Below are positions 5,581 through 5,709 of a stretch of 5,709 nt of DNA, in pieces. Each line of letters starts with the position of its first letter. The stretch's first letter is position 1. Both the position numbers and the translations under genes were made by a program. The DNA is taken from assembly GCA_902773415.1 (NCBI GenBank), contig CACYEE010000241.1, positions 1 to 5,709 on the forward strand. Reading direction: 5' to 3'. Source of the DNA: an uncultured Actinomyces sp. Lineage in GTDB: Bacteria > Actinomycetota > Actinomycetes > Actinomycetales > Actinomycetaceae. The notes under the pieces were generated by a model, which ran no database searches, was not told where the DNA came from, and saw only the letters and a list, made by a program, of their open reading frames with translations.

Positions 5581-5709
5581 ATGAGAGTTGGAATCTATTC
5601 CGACGAAGCCGCTGTTGGCAAGGCGGCGGCAGAGCATCTGATTGCCGTCATGAACGAGGCGCGGCCGAAGGTTCTCGGCGTCGCAACCGGCTCGAGCCCG
5701 CAGCCGATG
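5581..5709 (+). CDS. nagB: Glucosamine-6-phosphate deaminase NagB (N-terminal 43 codons, 3' truncated)
   Basis: NagB converts glucosamine-6-phosphate to fructose-6-phosphate and ammonia, feeding amino sugars into glycolysis after NagA. The visible part begins MRVGIYSDEAAVGKAAAEHL, the usual NagB opening helix region. It reaches VLGVATGSSPQPM (31-43), the sugar-phosphate-binding loop that corresponds to LGLPTGGTP in E. coli NagB. The full protein is usually about 240-270 residues, so most of it, including the catalytic residues, lies beyond the window. A ribosome binding site (AAAGGA) stands eight bases before the ATG. The gene follows nagA on the same strand after 123 bases, long enough for its own promoter. 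Other members of the 6-phosphogluconolactonase/NagB fold share this loop, but the nagA neighbour favours NagB. Confidence 0.88.
   Translation, partial: MRVGIYSDEAAVGKAAAEHLIAVMNEARPKVLGVATGSSPQPM

Overview
The window is high-GC DNA, by eye clearly above 60% G+C, with strongly GC-biased third codon positions. The GlgX and NagA sequences look actinobacterial. GlgX resembles the bifidobacterial/actinomycete type most closely, and its promoter places transcription at the start codon itself, a leaderless layout common in Actinomycetota. A host-associated member such as a Bifidobacteriales or Coriobacteriia relative is plausible, but the family or genus cannot be fixed from this sequence.

Layout. 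(1) Bases 1-84 hold the last 27 codons of an unidentified plus-strand gene; a bulged 16-bp hairpin begins inside its stop codon. (2) Bases 126-418 are non-coding and rich in small inverted repeats. The region lies between convergent genes. (3) A perfect 16-bp hairpin at 419-457 lies past the 3' end of glgX, which occupies 2685-511 on the minus strand and is complete (724 aa, glycogen debranching). (4) The 328-bp divergent spacer 2686-3013 carries the glgX promoter and a palindromic repeat. A near-identical copy of this repeat lies in inverted orientation beyond the glgX 3' end, so the two copies bracket glgX. (5) Bases 3014 to about 4229 are a decayed alpha/beta-hydrolase region. The front half of one hydrolase is joined in frame to the middle of an HSL-type esterase, then broken by at least three, probably four, single-base-type frame shifts. 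(6) nagA (4276-5457) is intact. (7) nagB starts at 5581 and runs off the window.

How the genes work together. nagA and nagB form an amino-sugar catabolic unit: NagA deacetylates N-acetylglucosamine-6-phosphate, and NagB deaminates and isomerises glucosamine-6-phosphate to fructose-6-phosphate plus ammonia. glgX acts in glycogen breakdown, removing short branches left by glycogen phosphorylase. It is transcribed away from the nag genes with no visible direct link beyond carbohydrate metabolism. The hydrolase remnant sits directly upstream of nagA, where a functional neighbour or promoter might once have been.

I found no CRISPR array, tRNA, rRNA, transposase or defence system. The least ordinary items are the inverted repeat pair around glgX, the chimeric hydrolase pseudogene and the predicted leaderless glgX start.
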